From the NCBI GenBank assembly GCA_030762935.1, contig CM060883.1, positions 33,069,501 through 33,133,500 on the forward strand: a stretch of DNA of 64,000 nucleotides. The letters run 5' to 3'. Positions within the stretch are counted from its first letter, which is position 1. Every line of letters begins with the position of its first letter. The notes under the pieces are model-generated. The model was given only the letters and a program-made list of their open reading frames with translations. It did not search any database and was not told where the DNA came from. Below, piece by piece: positions 32,541-43,102 of the stretch. Both the position numbers and the translations under genes were made by a program. This DNA comes from Hymenopus coronatus (taxonomy: Eukaryota; Arthropoda; Insecta; Mantodea; Hymenopodidae).

Positions 32541-33240
32541 CATAGCTCAAAAAAACGAGAGGTCCGTTAAATATAAAACTTGATATTTAAGTTCAGTATC
32601 TTCCTAGGATGCAACACGAAGATTTACAAGAAAATCTTCACCATCCTTTATATGGAAAAAAAGTTCGAACATTTTGATTTTCTTAAAAATGTCTAACGAT
32701 TGTGATTAAAATCTCTTATATTGAAGATTTTTCATGACAAATAAAATATATACCTTGAATTTTCTGTAAATAGCCTCTGAAGACCTCTTTATTGTGGATT
32801 AATTTTGCAGAATATTGCATAACTGGTAAAACATAAGAGATATACAAAAATTGACTAACCAAAAATGTAGATCTGCATAAAACACACAATTTATGTCGTA
32901 TATATATTTTTTTTTTTTTTCATGGAGTTGCCCTTTTTCGAGATATTCTTTATTATTGTTTTCAGTTTTAAAATACTTCAACTTTTCTCATATGGGAACT
33001 TAACTCCTGGCCACGCAAAGAAAAGGATTTCAATCCCATAGCAACAACATTTTAAGACATTTGACTGTCGGTTTAGCCTTGTGTATTCCCTTATATCCCT
33101 CCTATTTATAAGGAGCTATGTAATAAGAACGTTTCTGCTAGTGTTTATCTTTATTAGCATGATGTAAATAGAAGAATAAGCTTATTAATAATAATTACAG
33201 AGAAATAGTGAAAGTTAGGCTAATTGAACACATGAGATTA
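32336..33240 (+). mobile_element. HLE copy, full length, long GT tract
   Basis: Head GCTTTTTCTACACGTATTAT, tail GTGAAAGTTAGGCTAATTGA. The GT tract at 32480-32538 is the longest uninterrupted one in the window. Confidence 0.9.
32480..32538. repeat. (GT)n microsatellite
   Basis: About 29 uninterrupted GT units at the standard HLE microsatellite position. Confidence 0.97.
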
Positions 33241-33312
33241 GTTATATATAATGCTTAAACGTTTACTGGAAGTATATAGATGCAACGGATCTGAGGAATT
33301 AAATTCTGCAGA

Positions 33313-33507
33313 CTTTTTACTTTCTCTAGCCCCGTATGTACAATGTACATAGGGATAGAGAATTATTGTACTCCAACCAAAAATTCAATGTCGAGATTTC
33401 ATCGGAAACACGTGCTTTAGGACCCCCAGAATCCTAAAAAAAGCATTTCTAGAAAAATGTCCGTGTGTGTGTGTCTGTCTGTCTCTCTGTCTGTGTGTGT
33501 GAGTGTG

Positions 33508-33553
<46 letters not shown>

Positions 33554-34240
33554 TGTGGGCAGCCTAGCTCAAAAACGAAAAGACCATAAATACCAAACTT
33601 GTTATTTAAGTTTGGTATCGTCCAAGGATGCGACACGAAGATTTTAAAAAGAAAAATACCCCCACCCCAAACTACCCTTCACATGGAAACATTTTTGAAT
33701 ATTTTGATTTTCTTAAAAATGGCTATAGCAATTTTGATTAAAATATCGTATATTAAAGATATTTACCTGACAAATAAAATGTATATTTGAATTTTCTGGG
33801 AATAGCCTCTGAAGACAACTTTATTCTGGATGAATTTTACGGAATTTTGCTTACTGCTAAACCGTAAGATATGGACGAAAACTTAAAACACACAAAACGT
33901 AGAGCACGTTAAAACACACGATTTATGTTAGATACATTTTTTTGTGGAGTTGATCGTTTTTGAGATATTTCTTGTTTTTGGTTTCAGCTTTGAACAGGAA
34001 GTTGTCAACTCGTGTCCATACAAAGGAGCTTCAGTCACCTAGTAACCAGCTTTTGACTATCACCTTAACCTATGATACTCCCATATTTTGCTTCTACTTA
34101 CAAGGAAGCAAGTAATAAGCCTATTTCTGCTAATGTTTTTCTTGATTAGCATGAAGTAAATAGAAGAATAAGCGTATTAACAATAATTTGTTACAGAAGT
34201 AGAGAAAGTCATGTGAATTGAACACATCAGATTTTTTTTG
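33313..34240 (+). mobile_element. HLE copy, mosaic of two subfamilies
   Basis: It has a second-type head (TCTCTAGCCCCGTATGTACA) but a first-type tail (GTAGAGAAAGTCATGTGAAT). GT/GTCT tract at 33465-33552. Confidence 0.9.
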
Positions 34241-34658
34241 GTTTATAGTCTTTTGTGAGGAGGATCGAGAGGAGGATAAAAAATTATGAGCTCTCTACAA
34301 TTTGCAACAGCATGAAACTCAGTGACATCATCGCATATGTTATCCTTAACGAGTGTTATAATCATTTTGGGGGTGTTGAGTGGTAGTGTACATTTGGGAC
34401 AAAGCATCACTTAAAAAGCAGCAACAGTGACATTAGTTGTTGAAATCATGCGCCTCATGGAGCGCATGTTGTTCACACGTGACGAGTCGGCTGTCACCAC
34501 AGAATGTGCGTGTTTTCTCTTGCACACGCACATCAGCATGCACAACGTGCGTTCCTTTCTTTTATGTTACTATGGCATCTTCATTTGAATCAACACCACC
34601 ATGGTCTGAAACGTGTCATCAAATTAAGTGAAAAACATCACTACACAAAATCCCCAGA
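34241..34658. other. Spacer, no recognised feature
   Basis: Two overlapping 62-64 codon plus-strand frames (34437-34631, 34504-34692) show no family signature. Confidence 0.4.
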
Positions 34659-34852
34659 GACTGCCTCCGTGGTCGAGTGGTCAACGAGCTGACTTATCAC
34701 CCGGAGGTCCCGGGCTCGATTCCCGGCTGGGGCGGGGAATTTCTCTGTAGCCACATTTATTCCCTATCCCCCACAGAGTCTGGAAGTATATGTGAGAGTG
34801 AATGTGTGTGTATTTGAGAAAAATAACATGATTTAAACCAACGTAATGAACC

Positions 34853-34853
<1 letters not shown>
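34659..34853 (+). mobile_element. SINE B, single copy
   Basis: tRNA-like head CTGCCTCCGTGGTCGAGTGG, B box GGCTCGATTCC at 34713-34723, body TTCCCTATCCCCCACAGAGT, ending at an AT repeat. Confidence 0.9.

Positions 34854-34896
<43 letters not shown>
34854..34896. repeat. (TA)n microsatellite at SINE B 3' end
   Basis: About 20 TA units directly follow AACGTAATGAACCTAAA. Confidence 0.95.
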
Positions 34897-34897
<1 letters not shown>

Positions 34898-35044
34898 GTA
34901 AACTAACAGGGCTAATATTAGAATTATCCTGGAACAGTGCTTCCGGTTTAGACCGCGTCTTGAGGCAAAATCAGCTAACGTTTCGCCCACTTATGATGAA
35001 GCTTCCCCCAGAGCTGACTGCGACCACAAAAAGAAAACAATAAC

Positions 35045-35857
35045 AAAAATCTGATGTGTTCCATTCACCTGACTTTCTCTATATCACTGCAATAAATTAT
35101 TCTATTTACTTCATCTAATGGAGCAAACATTAGCAGAAATAGTCTTATTACTTGCTTCCTTTTTAGTAGAAGTGAAATAAAGGAGTACCATAAGTTCAAG
35201 TGATAGTCAAAAAGCTGGTTGCTCTGCGACTGATGTTCCTTTGTATGGACACGAGTTCACAAAGTCCTGTATGAGAAAAGTATACGTTTTTATAGCTGAA
35301 ACCAAAAACAAGGAATATTTAAAAAAAAACAATGAACTCCACGAAAAAAATGTATGTAACATAAATTTTTGTCCATCTCTTACGGTTTAGCAGTTATGCA
35401 AAATTCCGTAAAATTGACCCAGAATAAAGTAGTCTTCAGAGGCTATTTCCAGAAGATTTAAAATATACACTTTATTTGTCAGGTAAATATCTTTAATATA
35501 CGATATTTTAATCAAAATCGTACGAGCCATTTTTTGGAAAATCAAAATTTTCTAAAAATATTCCATGTAAAGTGTAGTTGGGGGTGGGGGATTTTTCTCA
35601 AAAATCTTCGTGTCGCATCCCGGGGAGATACTTAACTTAAATACCAAGTTTGGTATTTTACCGACTTTTCGTTTTTGAGTTATCGTGTTCACAGACACAC
35701 GGACACACACACACACACACGGACCCTTTTGTGAAAATGCCTTTTTTGGATACAGGAGACCCTAAAACATATATTTCCGGTGAAATCTCGGTATCGAATT
35801 TTTGAGTGGAATACTCTATCCCTATGTACATTGTACATACGGGGCTAGAGAAAGTAA
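35045..35857 (-). mobile_element. HLE copy, full length, mosaic
   Basis: First-type tail and second-type head (CCCTATGTACATTGTACATA, GGGGCTAGAGAAAG). It is joined head-to-tail with the next fragment through a shared A5 run. Confidence 0.9.
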
Positions 35858-35924
35858 AAATCTGGTGTGTTCCATTCACATGACTTTCTCTACATCTCTG
35901 CAACAAATTATTGTTAAAAAGCTT
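35858..35924 (-). mobile_element. HLE tail fragment in tandem
   Basis: AAATCTGGTGTGTTCCATTC through TTATTGTTAAAAAGCTT is the first 65 bp of a minus-strand HLE, directly abutting the previous copy. It is then cut by SINE A sequence. Confidence 0.9.
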
Positions 35925-35975
35925 AGGACGCTGAGAACCATAGCAGTTAAAGGGCGTCCATAAATAACACGCCAT
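35925..35975 (+). mobile_element. SINE A 3' fragment
   Basis: AGGACGCTGAGAACCATAGC then GGCGTCCATAAATAACACGC match the SINE A 3' end only. Confidence 0.85.
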
Positions 35976-35984
35976 TTCATTTTC

Positions 35985-36178
35985 TTTTAATTTCTTATAT
36001 TTAAAACATTTACATGGTAAATAAAATGTATGTACTCGTATATCTTGAACCTTCTGGGAATATCCTCTGGAAACCTGTCTATTCTGGATACTTTTCGCAG
36101 ACTTTTGCGTAAATGTTAAATCATAAGTGAAAAGACAAAAAGTTGCTACACAAAAATATAGATACCATTAAACACTCT
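35985..36178 (+). mobile_element. HLE core fragment
   Basis: ACATGGTAAATAAAATGTAT, CTTCTGGGAATATCCTCTGG and CTACACAAAAATATAGATAC are recognisable core motifs. Confidence 0.75.
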
Positions 36179-36395
36179 TACTGAACTTAAATACCAAGTT
36201 TGGTATTTGAAGGAATTTTCGTTTTTGATCAATACTGTCCATAGGCACACACATGCAAACACACGCACGGAAATGTTTCTAAAAATTCTGTGTTTTAGAT
36301 TTAGGGAGTCTCAGAACATCTATCTCCGCTGATTCAGAATTTTTGGGTGGAATACAATGACGGCTATAGAAAATAATAAGTCATAGTGAGTAGAA
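36179..36395 (-). mobile_element. HLE head fragment, inverted to the preceding core
   Basis: ACTGAACTTAAATACCAAGT, a CA tract (36246-36268) and ATTTTTGGGTGGAATACAAT. The head palindrome is decayed. Together with 35985-36178 this forms another head-to-head composite. Confidence 0.75.
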
Positions 36396-36909
36396 AAAGA
36401 CCCGTGAATGCATCATCAGCATTTTTGTCACATTTTTATTTATAGTAGACTAATGAAAAATTTGCTTCATATTAATTGTGTTCACAAGCAATTAACTTTA
36501 ATGCTATAGGCTAATATTAAACCAGTTCCAATCAATTAAAATTCGTGCTCCAAAATAAGCATTTCGCCCTAAATGGAAAGAGTTGAAGTTCCCTTTCATT
36601 TTCCAGGGAACAATGTTGCATGAAATTAAATGTGAATACTGATTGATTCTGCATACTATTAGAGTTTTAAAAGTTTACATCATTAATCTCTGCAATTTGT
36701 GTTCGCCAACCGAGATCAAAGCTTTAGGTAGTCTGCCAATTAACACAAAGGCATTGTTAGAACCATGCTCTTGGTTCCCATTGGCAGTTTCAACATACTA
36801 TTACTGTGCGCTAGAATGTATAATACAAATGTACGACTAAAGATATCCTGAATGTATTAAGAGAGCAGTAAGCATTTGGGAGATTCCGTATACAGCAATC
36901 AATTCGGAT
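36396..36909. other. Spacer, no recognised feature
   Basis: AT-rich. A 65-codon plus frame (36643-36840) has no motif. Confidence 0.4.
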
Positions 36910-37030
36910 GTTTTTTACTTTCTCTATACGTACTATGTACGACACCGAGATTTCACCGGAAATATATGTTTTAGGGTCCCCTGTATCCAAAAAAAAGTAT
37001 TTTCAGAAAAAGGTCCGTGTGTGTGTATGT

Positions 37031-37064
<34 letters not shown>

Positions 37065-37743
37065 GTGTGTCTGTGAACACGATAACTCAAAAACGAAAAG
37101 TCGGTAAAATACCAGACTTGGTACTTAAGTTTACTATCTTCCAGGGATGCGACACGAAGATTTTGAGAAAAATCCCTCCACCCCAAGCTACCCTTTACAT
37201 GGAACTTTTTTCGAAAATTTTGATTTTCCAAAAAATGGCTCTAACGATTTTGATTAAAATATCGTATATTAAAGATATTTTACCTGACAAATAAAATGAA
37301 TATTTTGAATTTTATGGGAATAGCCTCTGAAGACTGTTTTATTCTGGATGAATTTTGCATAACTACTAAACCGTAAGAGATGGACAAAAATTTAACCCAC
37401 AAAAAATGTAGAGCACGTTAAAACACACAATTTATGTTATATAAATTTTTTTTCGTGGAGTTGATCGTTTTTGAGATATTCCTTTTTCTTGGTTTCAGCT
37501 TTGAAAAACTTATACTTTTCTCATACAGGAATGTGTCAACTCCTGCCATACAAACCAGCTTTTGGCTTTCACTTTAACCTATGGTACTCCCTTATTTCGC
37601 TTCTACTTACAATAAAGCAAGAAGTACGACTATTTCTGCTAATTTTTTTTTCGATTAGCATGAAATAAATAAAAGATAAGCTTATTAACAATAATTTGTT
37701 ACAGAGATATAGAGAAAGTCATGTGAATGGAACAAATCAAATT
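36910..37743 (+). mobile_element. HLE copy, full length, in tandem
   Basis: The head palindrome is half deleted (ACTATGTACGACACCGAG). GT tract 37017-37062. The tail AACAAATCAAATTTTTACTT merges directly into the head of the next copy. Confidence 0.92.
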
Positions 37744-37860
37744 TTTACTTTCTCTACACGTACTAAGTACATAGTGAATAGAAGAGTTATTATACTGCAC
37801 CCAAAAATTCGATAGAGATTTCAACGGAAATACACGTTTTGTGACTCCCTAATTAAAAAA
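37742..37860 (+). mobile_element. HLE head fragment, head-to-tail with the previous copy
   Basis: TTTTTACTTTCTCTACACGT starts within the T run that ends the previous copy. Only about 120 bp remains before an inverted copy takes over. Confidence 0.9.
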
Positions 37861-38705
37861 AAACCCTGATGTGTTACACTCATATGACTTTCTCTATCTA
37901 CTCTACAAACAAACTTCTGATAAAAGATTATTCTTTATTCTACCCCATGCTAATCGAGATAAACATTAGCGGAATGTTCTTATTACTTAGTTCTTTATAA
38001 GTAGAAGGGAACTAAATGAATGCGCTATGCTAAAGTGATAGCCAAATGTTTTAAAAGCTGTCGTTATGCGATTATAATTGCAAATCGCTTCTTTGCTTGA
38101 CCAGGAGTAGAACAAAAGAAAAAGTACACTTCTTGTATGAGAAAAGTATAAGTACTTTACAACTGAAACCAAATATCTTGGAATCTGTTACCTCCACAAC
38201 AAAAACGTAACGCACATAAATTGTGTGTTTTAACGAGATCTACATATTTTGTGTATTAAGTTTTTGTCTATCTCTTACAGTTTAGAAGTTAAGCAAAATT
38301 CGGCAAAATTCATCCAGAATAAAGGTATCTTCAGATGCTATTCCCAGAAAATTCAAGATATACATTTTATTTGTCATGAAAATATCTTTAATGTACGGCA
38401 TTTTAATCAAAATCGTTAGAGCCATTTTTTTAGAAAATTAAAAATTTAGAAAATGTTTTCATGTAAAGAGTAGTTTGGAGTGGGGGAATATTTCTCAAAA
38501 TCTTCTGTTGCATCCCTGGAAAATACCAAGTTTGCTATTTTACCGACTTTTCGTATTTGAGTTAATCGTGTTCACAGACACACGGACACGCACATACACA
38601 CACGCGCGCGCGCGTACCTATTTCTATAGATGTTTTCTTTGATGCAGGGGACCCTAAAACGTGATTTACTACACTATGTGCATAGTACATGTAGAGGAAA
38701 TGATA
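37861..38705 (-). mobile_element. HLE copy, second-subfamily tail
   Basis: CCTGATGTGTTACACTCATA begins the tail. CA/CG tract at 38577-38614. The box before the head is deleted (CTAAAACG joins TGATTTACTACACTATG). Confidence 0.88.
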
Positions 38706-38957
38706 CTCTTATTCTTTAGAGTTCACGATGCCTCAACATATATTTTCGGTGAACAATATCGAATTTTTGGGAGGAATACACTACCCCTACTCACTATACC
38801 TAGTATAGAAAATCAAAATCTGACTATTGCTCTAGCCTGTTGCTTCTTCTTAAACCTGCCATTTTAAGTTTATCTTGATTAACAAGAATAAAATTGTATA
38901 AGGATATTTATAAGAAGAGAGAGGAGAGAAATCCAGGTGAATATAACAAACACGATT
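38706..38957. mobile_element. Degraded HLE head (minus) and tail (plus) pieces
   Basis: 38722-38815 resembles a minus-strand box and head (GGTGAACAATATCGAATTTT). 38819-38957 resembles a plus-strand tail (TTATCTTGATTAACAAGAAT ... CACGATTTTT). Confidence 0.55.
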
Positions 38958-39209
38958 TTTGTGCACAATAAGGACAAGGCTTGTGCACTGATCTCTGTTC
39001 TGCAAGAACACTTATTCCGGCTAACCGGTTCTTCAGCAGGCTTGCGGTTGAGGTTGGTGGTGATGTTTCATTGTTTATTATACAAGTGAGCGCAATAAAA
39101 ATGACAGTAGAAAGCTATTTACTTCACTACTGATTCTGTAACGTAAGACAACTTCTGGTGAAATGTGTAGCAGTTCAACGATCATTCGGCTGAACCGCGA
39201 AACTTCGTC

Positions 39210-39223
39210 ACTGACGAGAAAAA
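39210..39223. repeat. SINE A target-site duplication, left
   Basis: ACTGACGAGAAAAA is repeated exactly at 39483-39496. Confidence 0.93.
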
Positions 39224-39482
39224 ATGGCGTATTGTTTATAGACGCTCTTTAACTACTGTGGCTCTCAGCGTCCCATTCTAAATTGGGCGTGAAAGACCGC
39301 TTAATTTTGCTCAGAGGCCTCTCTATCAGGCTTGAGGTTCTTTTACGTGCCGTAAATCTACGACACGGGACCAACGGCTTTACCTCCCTTCCGAAGGAAG
39401 CCAAGATCGTCCTCCGCCGGGTTTGAATCCGCGACCGTGGGTATATGAAGTTAGCATGGTAACCATTACACCACGGAGGGCG
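39224..39482 (-). mobile_element. SINE A, full length with perfect duplication
   Basis: On the minus strand the head is GTCGCCCTCCGTGGTGTAAT and the B box GGATTCAAACC is the complement of 39420-39430. A short internal deletion removes the TCCTTAGC..CATT segment near 39412. The flanking 14-bp duplications are identical. Confidence 0.93.
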
Positions 39483-39496
39483 ACTGACGAGAAAAA
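39483..39496. repeat. SINE A target-site duplication, right
   Basis: Identical to 39210-39223. Confidence 0.93.
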
Positions 39497-39608
39497 TTTT
39501 GTGGTGGTTATTGGGTGCAAACTGCAGTTATTAATTATTTTCGCTCTTACGAGTAAGTGCTGAACTGCAATCAAAAGGTCGGTACCAATAACTTCATTAG
39601 AAATGTCA

Positions 39609-40268
39609 TTTTCTTACTTTCTCTGGCGTGTATGTAAAATGTAGAGAAAAGTAGAAAAGTTATTGTAACCAACCCAAAAATTCGATACGAAGAACTACAT
39701 GTTTTGTGATACCCCTGAATCAAAAAATGAATTTTTTAGAAAAATGTGTGTATGTGTACCCATACCTCAAAAACGAAAATTCAGTTAAATTCCAACTTAG
39801 CATTTAAGTTCAGGATCTACTAAGAATGCGACACGAAGACTTTCAAGAAAATCCCCCATTCCCAACTACCCTTTATAATATTTTCCGAAAATTTTTATTT
39901 TTCTAATGACGGCGCGATTTCGATTAAAATATCCACTGTTTAAGATATTCGTGACAAAGGAACTGTGTATCTTGAGTTTTCTGAGAGTAGCCTGTGAGAG
40001 CTATTCATTCTGGATGATTTTTATATAGTTGGTAGACGTAAGTTACAGTGCAAAAAAATCTCCTTAAAACAGACAATGTATATCATATACATTTTTTTAG
40101 AGTCGTCCGTTTCCAAGGCATTCTTTGTCATTGGTTTCATTTTTTAACTTCTTAAAGTTTTCAAAAGGGGGAGGCATCTCTTGATTCGTACCTCTTTTGT
40201 TTTATTCCTAGCAACGCAGAGAAAACCGAATTTCAATTGTTGCACATAGTGATATTTTTAAAACATTG
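39609..40268 (+). mobile_element. HLE copy, second-type, head to mid-core
   Basis: It starts TTTTCTTACTTTCTCTGGCG and carries the box and core. It ends near GTGATATTTTTAAAACATT, where an inverted half-copy follows. Confidence 0.82.
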
Positions 40269-40715
40269 TAGACAAAAACTTACTTATATATGACATAAAC
40301 GGTGTGTTTTAACGAAATTTATGTTTTGTGTAGTAAGTTTTTGTCTATCTCTTACAGTTTACCAGTTACGCTAAAGTCATTCAGAATGAAGAGAATTTCA
40401 GTGAATATTGCAAAGAAATTCACGGTACATTTTATATGCCATGTAAATATCTCTAATATAAGGTATCAAAATCGTTAGAGCCATTGTTTATAAATAAGAA
40501 AACATTCATGTCCTATCCTTAGGAGATACTAAACATAAGAATGAAGTTTGGTATTTAACCAACTTTCATTTTAGAACTATCCTGCGTCCGTTTTGTAAAA
40601 ATGCTTTTATTTATTCAGTGAGCCTCAAAACATGCCTTTTCCTGAAATATCGTTATCAAATTAAAGTACCTTCTCTACCAACTAGGCACATAGTACTAGA
40701 GAAAGCAATAAAGCA
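40269..40715 (-). mobile_element. HLE head half, inverted to the preceding copy
   Basis: GTAGACAAAAACTTACTTAT through the head TAGTACTAGAGAAAGCAATA. With 39609-40268 it forms a roughly 1.1-kb fold-back composite with HLE heads at both outer ends. Confidence 0.82.
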
Positions 40716-40749
40716 AACAAAAACGGTCAGATAAGGCAGGCCTGTAATG

Positions 40750-40751
<2 letters not shown>

Positions 40752-40799
<48 letters not shown>
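40752..40799. repeat. (TA)n microsatellite
   Basis: About 24 uninterrupted TA units, not inside an HLE. Confidence 0.97.
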
Positions 40800-40802
<3 letters not shown>

Positions 40803-41381
40803 CCTTCAGATACCTGTAATAGACACCGTTGCTATGCAGAAACGACATAAGGAAACTTGGACTATAAATCAAACCGCAACGGGTGGGATAAAGTATACAA
40901 AATTCACTCGTTGCTTCGGTAACGAATAGGATAAAGTAAATTAACAACTGGTTGATAACTACAAATTTTCTATAATCTTATAACAGCAAAATTTAACATT
41001 TTTATTCCTTAACTACATGAAAGTGAACTTTCGTATAATTTCCGTGAAGTCGACGGTAATAAAGCCTTAACTGCTTCTTTTGCTTTATTTAATATATTAT
41101 CTGGAACCGATATATTAACGTTCTCAACGTCCATCATAATCTTAATTTTGAAAATAGAAGCAATAAAAACAAAATTAGTATTCATACAACGCCGCAATTC
41201 AATACCTTATTCCTTATTTAATCTATTACTATCTGTTGTAAAATCACCAATGACTATTTGTCATATATTAATTTATCGTATCTATAAGATAAAAATAATG
41301 TATTATACAAGTAGACAAACCTCTATTATTCACTCGTAGAACTTAAAACGCTCCCCTTCGGGACGCGTTAATTGTTCTTGT
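40800..41381. other. Interval with two hairpins around a possible recombinase fragment
   Basis: ACTCGTTGCTTCGGTAACGA (about 40906-40925) and ACGCTCCCCTTCGGGACGCG (about 41348-41367) are short GC-rich hairpins in an AT-rich context. They flank the minus-strand frame described next. They could be ends of a small element. Confidence 0.35.
41009..41137 (-). pseudogene. Possible tyrosine-recombinase N-terminal fragment
   Basis: The minus-strand frame from Met at 41135-41137 reads MDVENVNISVPDNILNKAKE, then AVKALLPSTSRKLYESSLS, then stop. The pattern KEAxxxLLxxxSxKxYE is shared with the frame at 43399. It resembles the N-terminal, core-binding (SAM-like) domain of eukaryotic tyrosine recombinases such as Crypton-type elements. 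This is a recollection of a family pattern, not a search result. No catalytic R..HxxR..Y region is present. It may be a truncated copy. Confidence 0.3.
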
Positions 41382-41394
41382 ATAATAAATAGCT
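41382..41394. repeat. SINE D target-site duplication, left
   Basis: ATAATAAATAGCT, with one mismatch to ATAATAAATAACT at 41689-41701. Confidence 0.75.
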
Positions 41395-41688
41395 AATAAT
41401 AACTCCATGGCACGACAGCTTACAAGGAACCTCGGCCTACCGACAGACGTCATGGATGGGGTGGAGCATTGGAGGGTGAGACGCCGTCAGTGCATCGAAC
41501 ACCCCGGCCGGATAATGCGGTCCTCATGACCTGGAGCCGCTACTCAAGTAACTCCTCACGAGGCTGAATGCACCTCGGTGCAGGTCTCCCAGCGGGGGAA
41601 AAATCCCCAAGCTGGTACTACGAATCGATCAAACTCAGGTCTCCCGCTTGGCAAACAGCAACGCTACCGCCGCGCTAAGGAGACGACC
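41395..41688 (-). mobile_element. SINE D, second copy
   Basis: The minus-strand copy begins at the right with CTTAGCGCGGCGGTAGCGTT and ends at the left with CCATGGAGTTATT. The body motifs are shared with 30117-30432 (GTCATGAGGACCGCATTATC, GGCCGGGGTGTTCGATGCAC). It is more diverged than the first copy. Confidence 0.9.
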
Positions 41689-41701
41689 ATAATAAATAAC
41701 T

Positions 41702-42189
41702 ATTATATTAAAAACTATTTGGTGATATTTTCTATCAAGACAAATTCATCCGGAAATATTCAAAGTTTCTAATAACTGAAACTTAAATCTGACGTATGAA
41801 GGTCCCATTAGTTACCCTAACATTTTGATGTGAACGCCATTTCAATGTAAAGCGAGTATACGGATGAGCCAATTTTAATTACCGATTAATAGCATCACAT
41901 GACTCTCTAATTATACATACTCACGTGCGTAATTACCGCAATTAATAAAGTTTAGACCAACCCACGTAAATTAAAGCCGGTTATTATGCAATCCTGCACA
42001 GAACCGTGCTCCAGGTTTATCATCGTCATCCGAGTGCCTATGCCATATCTGTGGATTATATACAGGCTGTGGAGGTATCCAAGAACCCAAATTTCTACAC
42101 GAGAAATCTCCTTTGAAAACTGTTTAAGGTGATTCGTCTGTGAAAGTTGCAAAATCCCTATATCTTATTGAACTTTAGACTAGCTATTT
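41702..42189. other. Spacer, no recognised feature
   Basis: A 66-codon minus-strand frame (41952-42152) has no assignable motif. Confidence 0.4.
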
Positions 42190-42237
42190 TCTCGCCTGCG
42201 GTGCTTATGTAGTAAAAGCGAGCGTTAAACACTACCA
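42190..42237 (+). mobile_element. SINE C 3' fragment
   Basis: CTCGCCTGCGGTGCTTATGT then AAAGCGAGCGTTAAACACTA match the extreme 3' end of SINE C at 56410-56450. Confidence 0.7.
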
Positions 42238-43102
42238 ACAAAAAATGTTAAAGTGTTCCATTCACATACATTTCGCTACATCTCTGCAACAAACTATTGT
42301 TAAGAAAGTTTATGCTTCTATTTACTTTATGCTAATTGAGAAAAAATTAGCAGAAATAGTCCCATTACTTGCTTCCTTATAAATAAATGCGAGATAATGG
42401 AGAACTATAGGCTAAAATGATAGTCAAAAGCTGGTTGCTATGTGACTGAAGTTCCTTTGTATAGACAGGAGTTGACAAAATCCTGTATGAGAAAAGTATA
42501 AGTTCTTCAAAGCTGAAACCAAAAACAAGGAATATGTCAAAAAAGATTACTCCACGAAAAAAATGTATAGGATATAAATTGTGTGTTTTAATGTGCTCAA
42601 TATTTTTTGTATGTTAAGTTTTGTCCATCTCTTACGGTTTAGCAGTTTTGCAAAATTCCGTATAATTCATCCAGAATAAAGTTGTCTTCAGAGGCTATCC
42701 CCAGAAAATTGAAGATATTCATTTTATTTGAGGTAAATATGTTTAAACTTTGACATTCTAATCAAAATAGTTAAGAGCCATTTTTGATAGACTCAACATT
42801 TTTGAAAAAAGTTCAATGTAAAAGGTGGTTGGGGGTTTTCTTGAAAATCTTCGCATCCCTGGAACATGCTGTACTTAAATACCAAGTTTGGTCTTTTCGT
42901 TTTTGAGCTATGCTGCACACAGACACACACAAAGACAGACACACACACACACGCGCACACGGACCTTTTTGAAAAAAATTCTTTTTTGGATTCAGGGGGA
43001 CCCAAAACATGTATTTCCGGTGAAATATCGATATCAAATTTTTGGGTGGAATGCAATACCTTCTCCATACACTGTAGATAGTATGTGTAGAGAAAGTAAA
43101 AT
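42238..43102 (-). mobile_element. HLE copy, full length
   Basis: Tail AAAGTGTTCCATTCACATAC and head TATGTGTAGAGAAAGTAAAA. CA tract 42915-42960. Two overlapping 71-74 codon frames over the box and head occur on each strand and are not genes. Confidence 0.9.
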
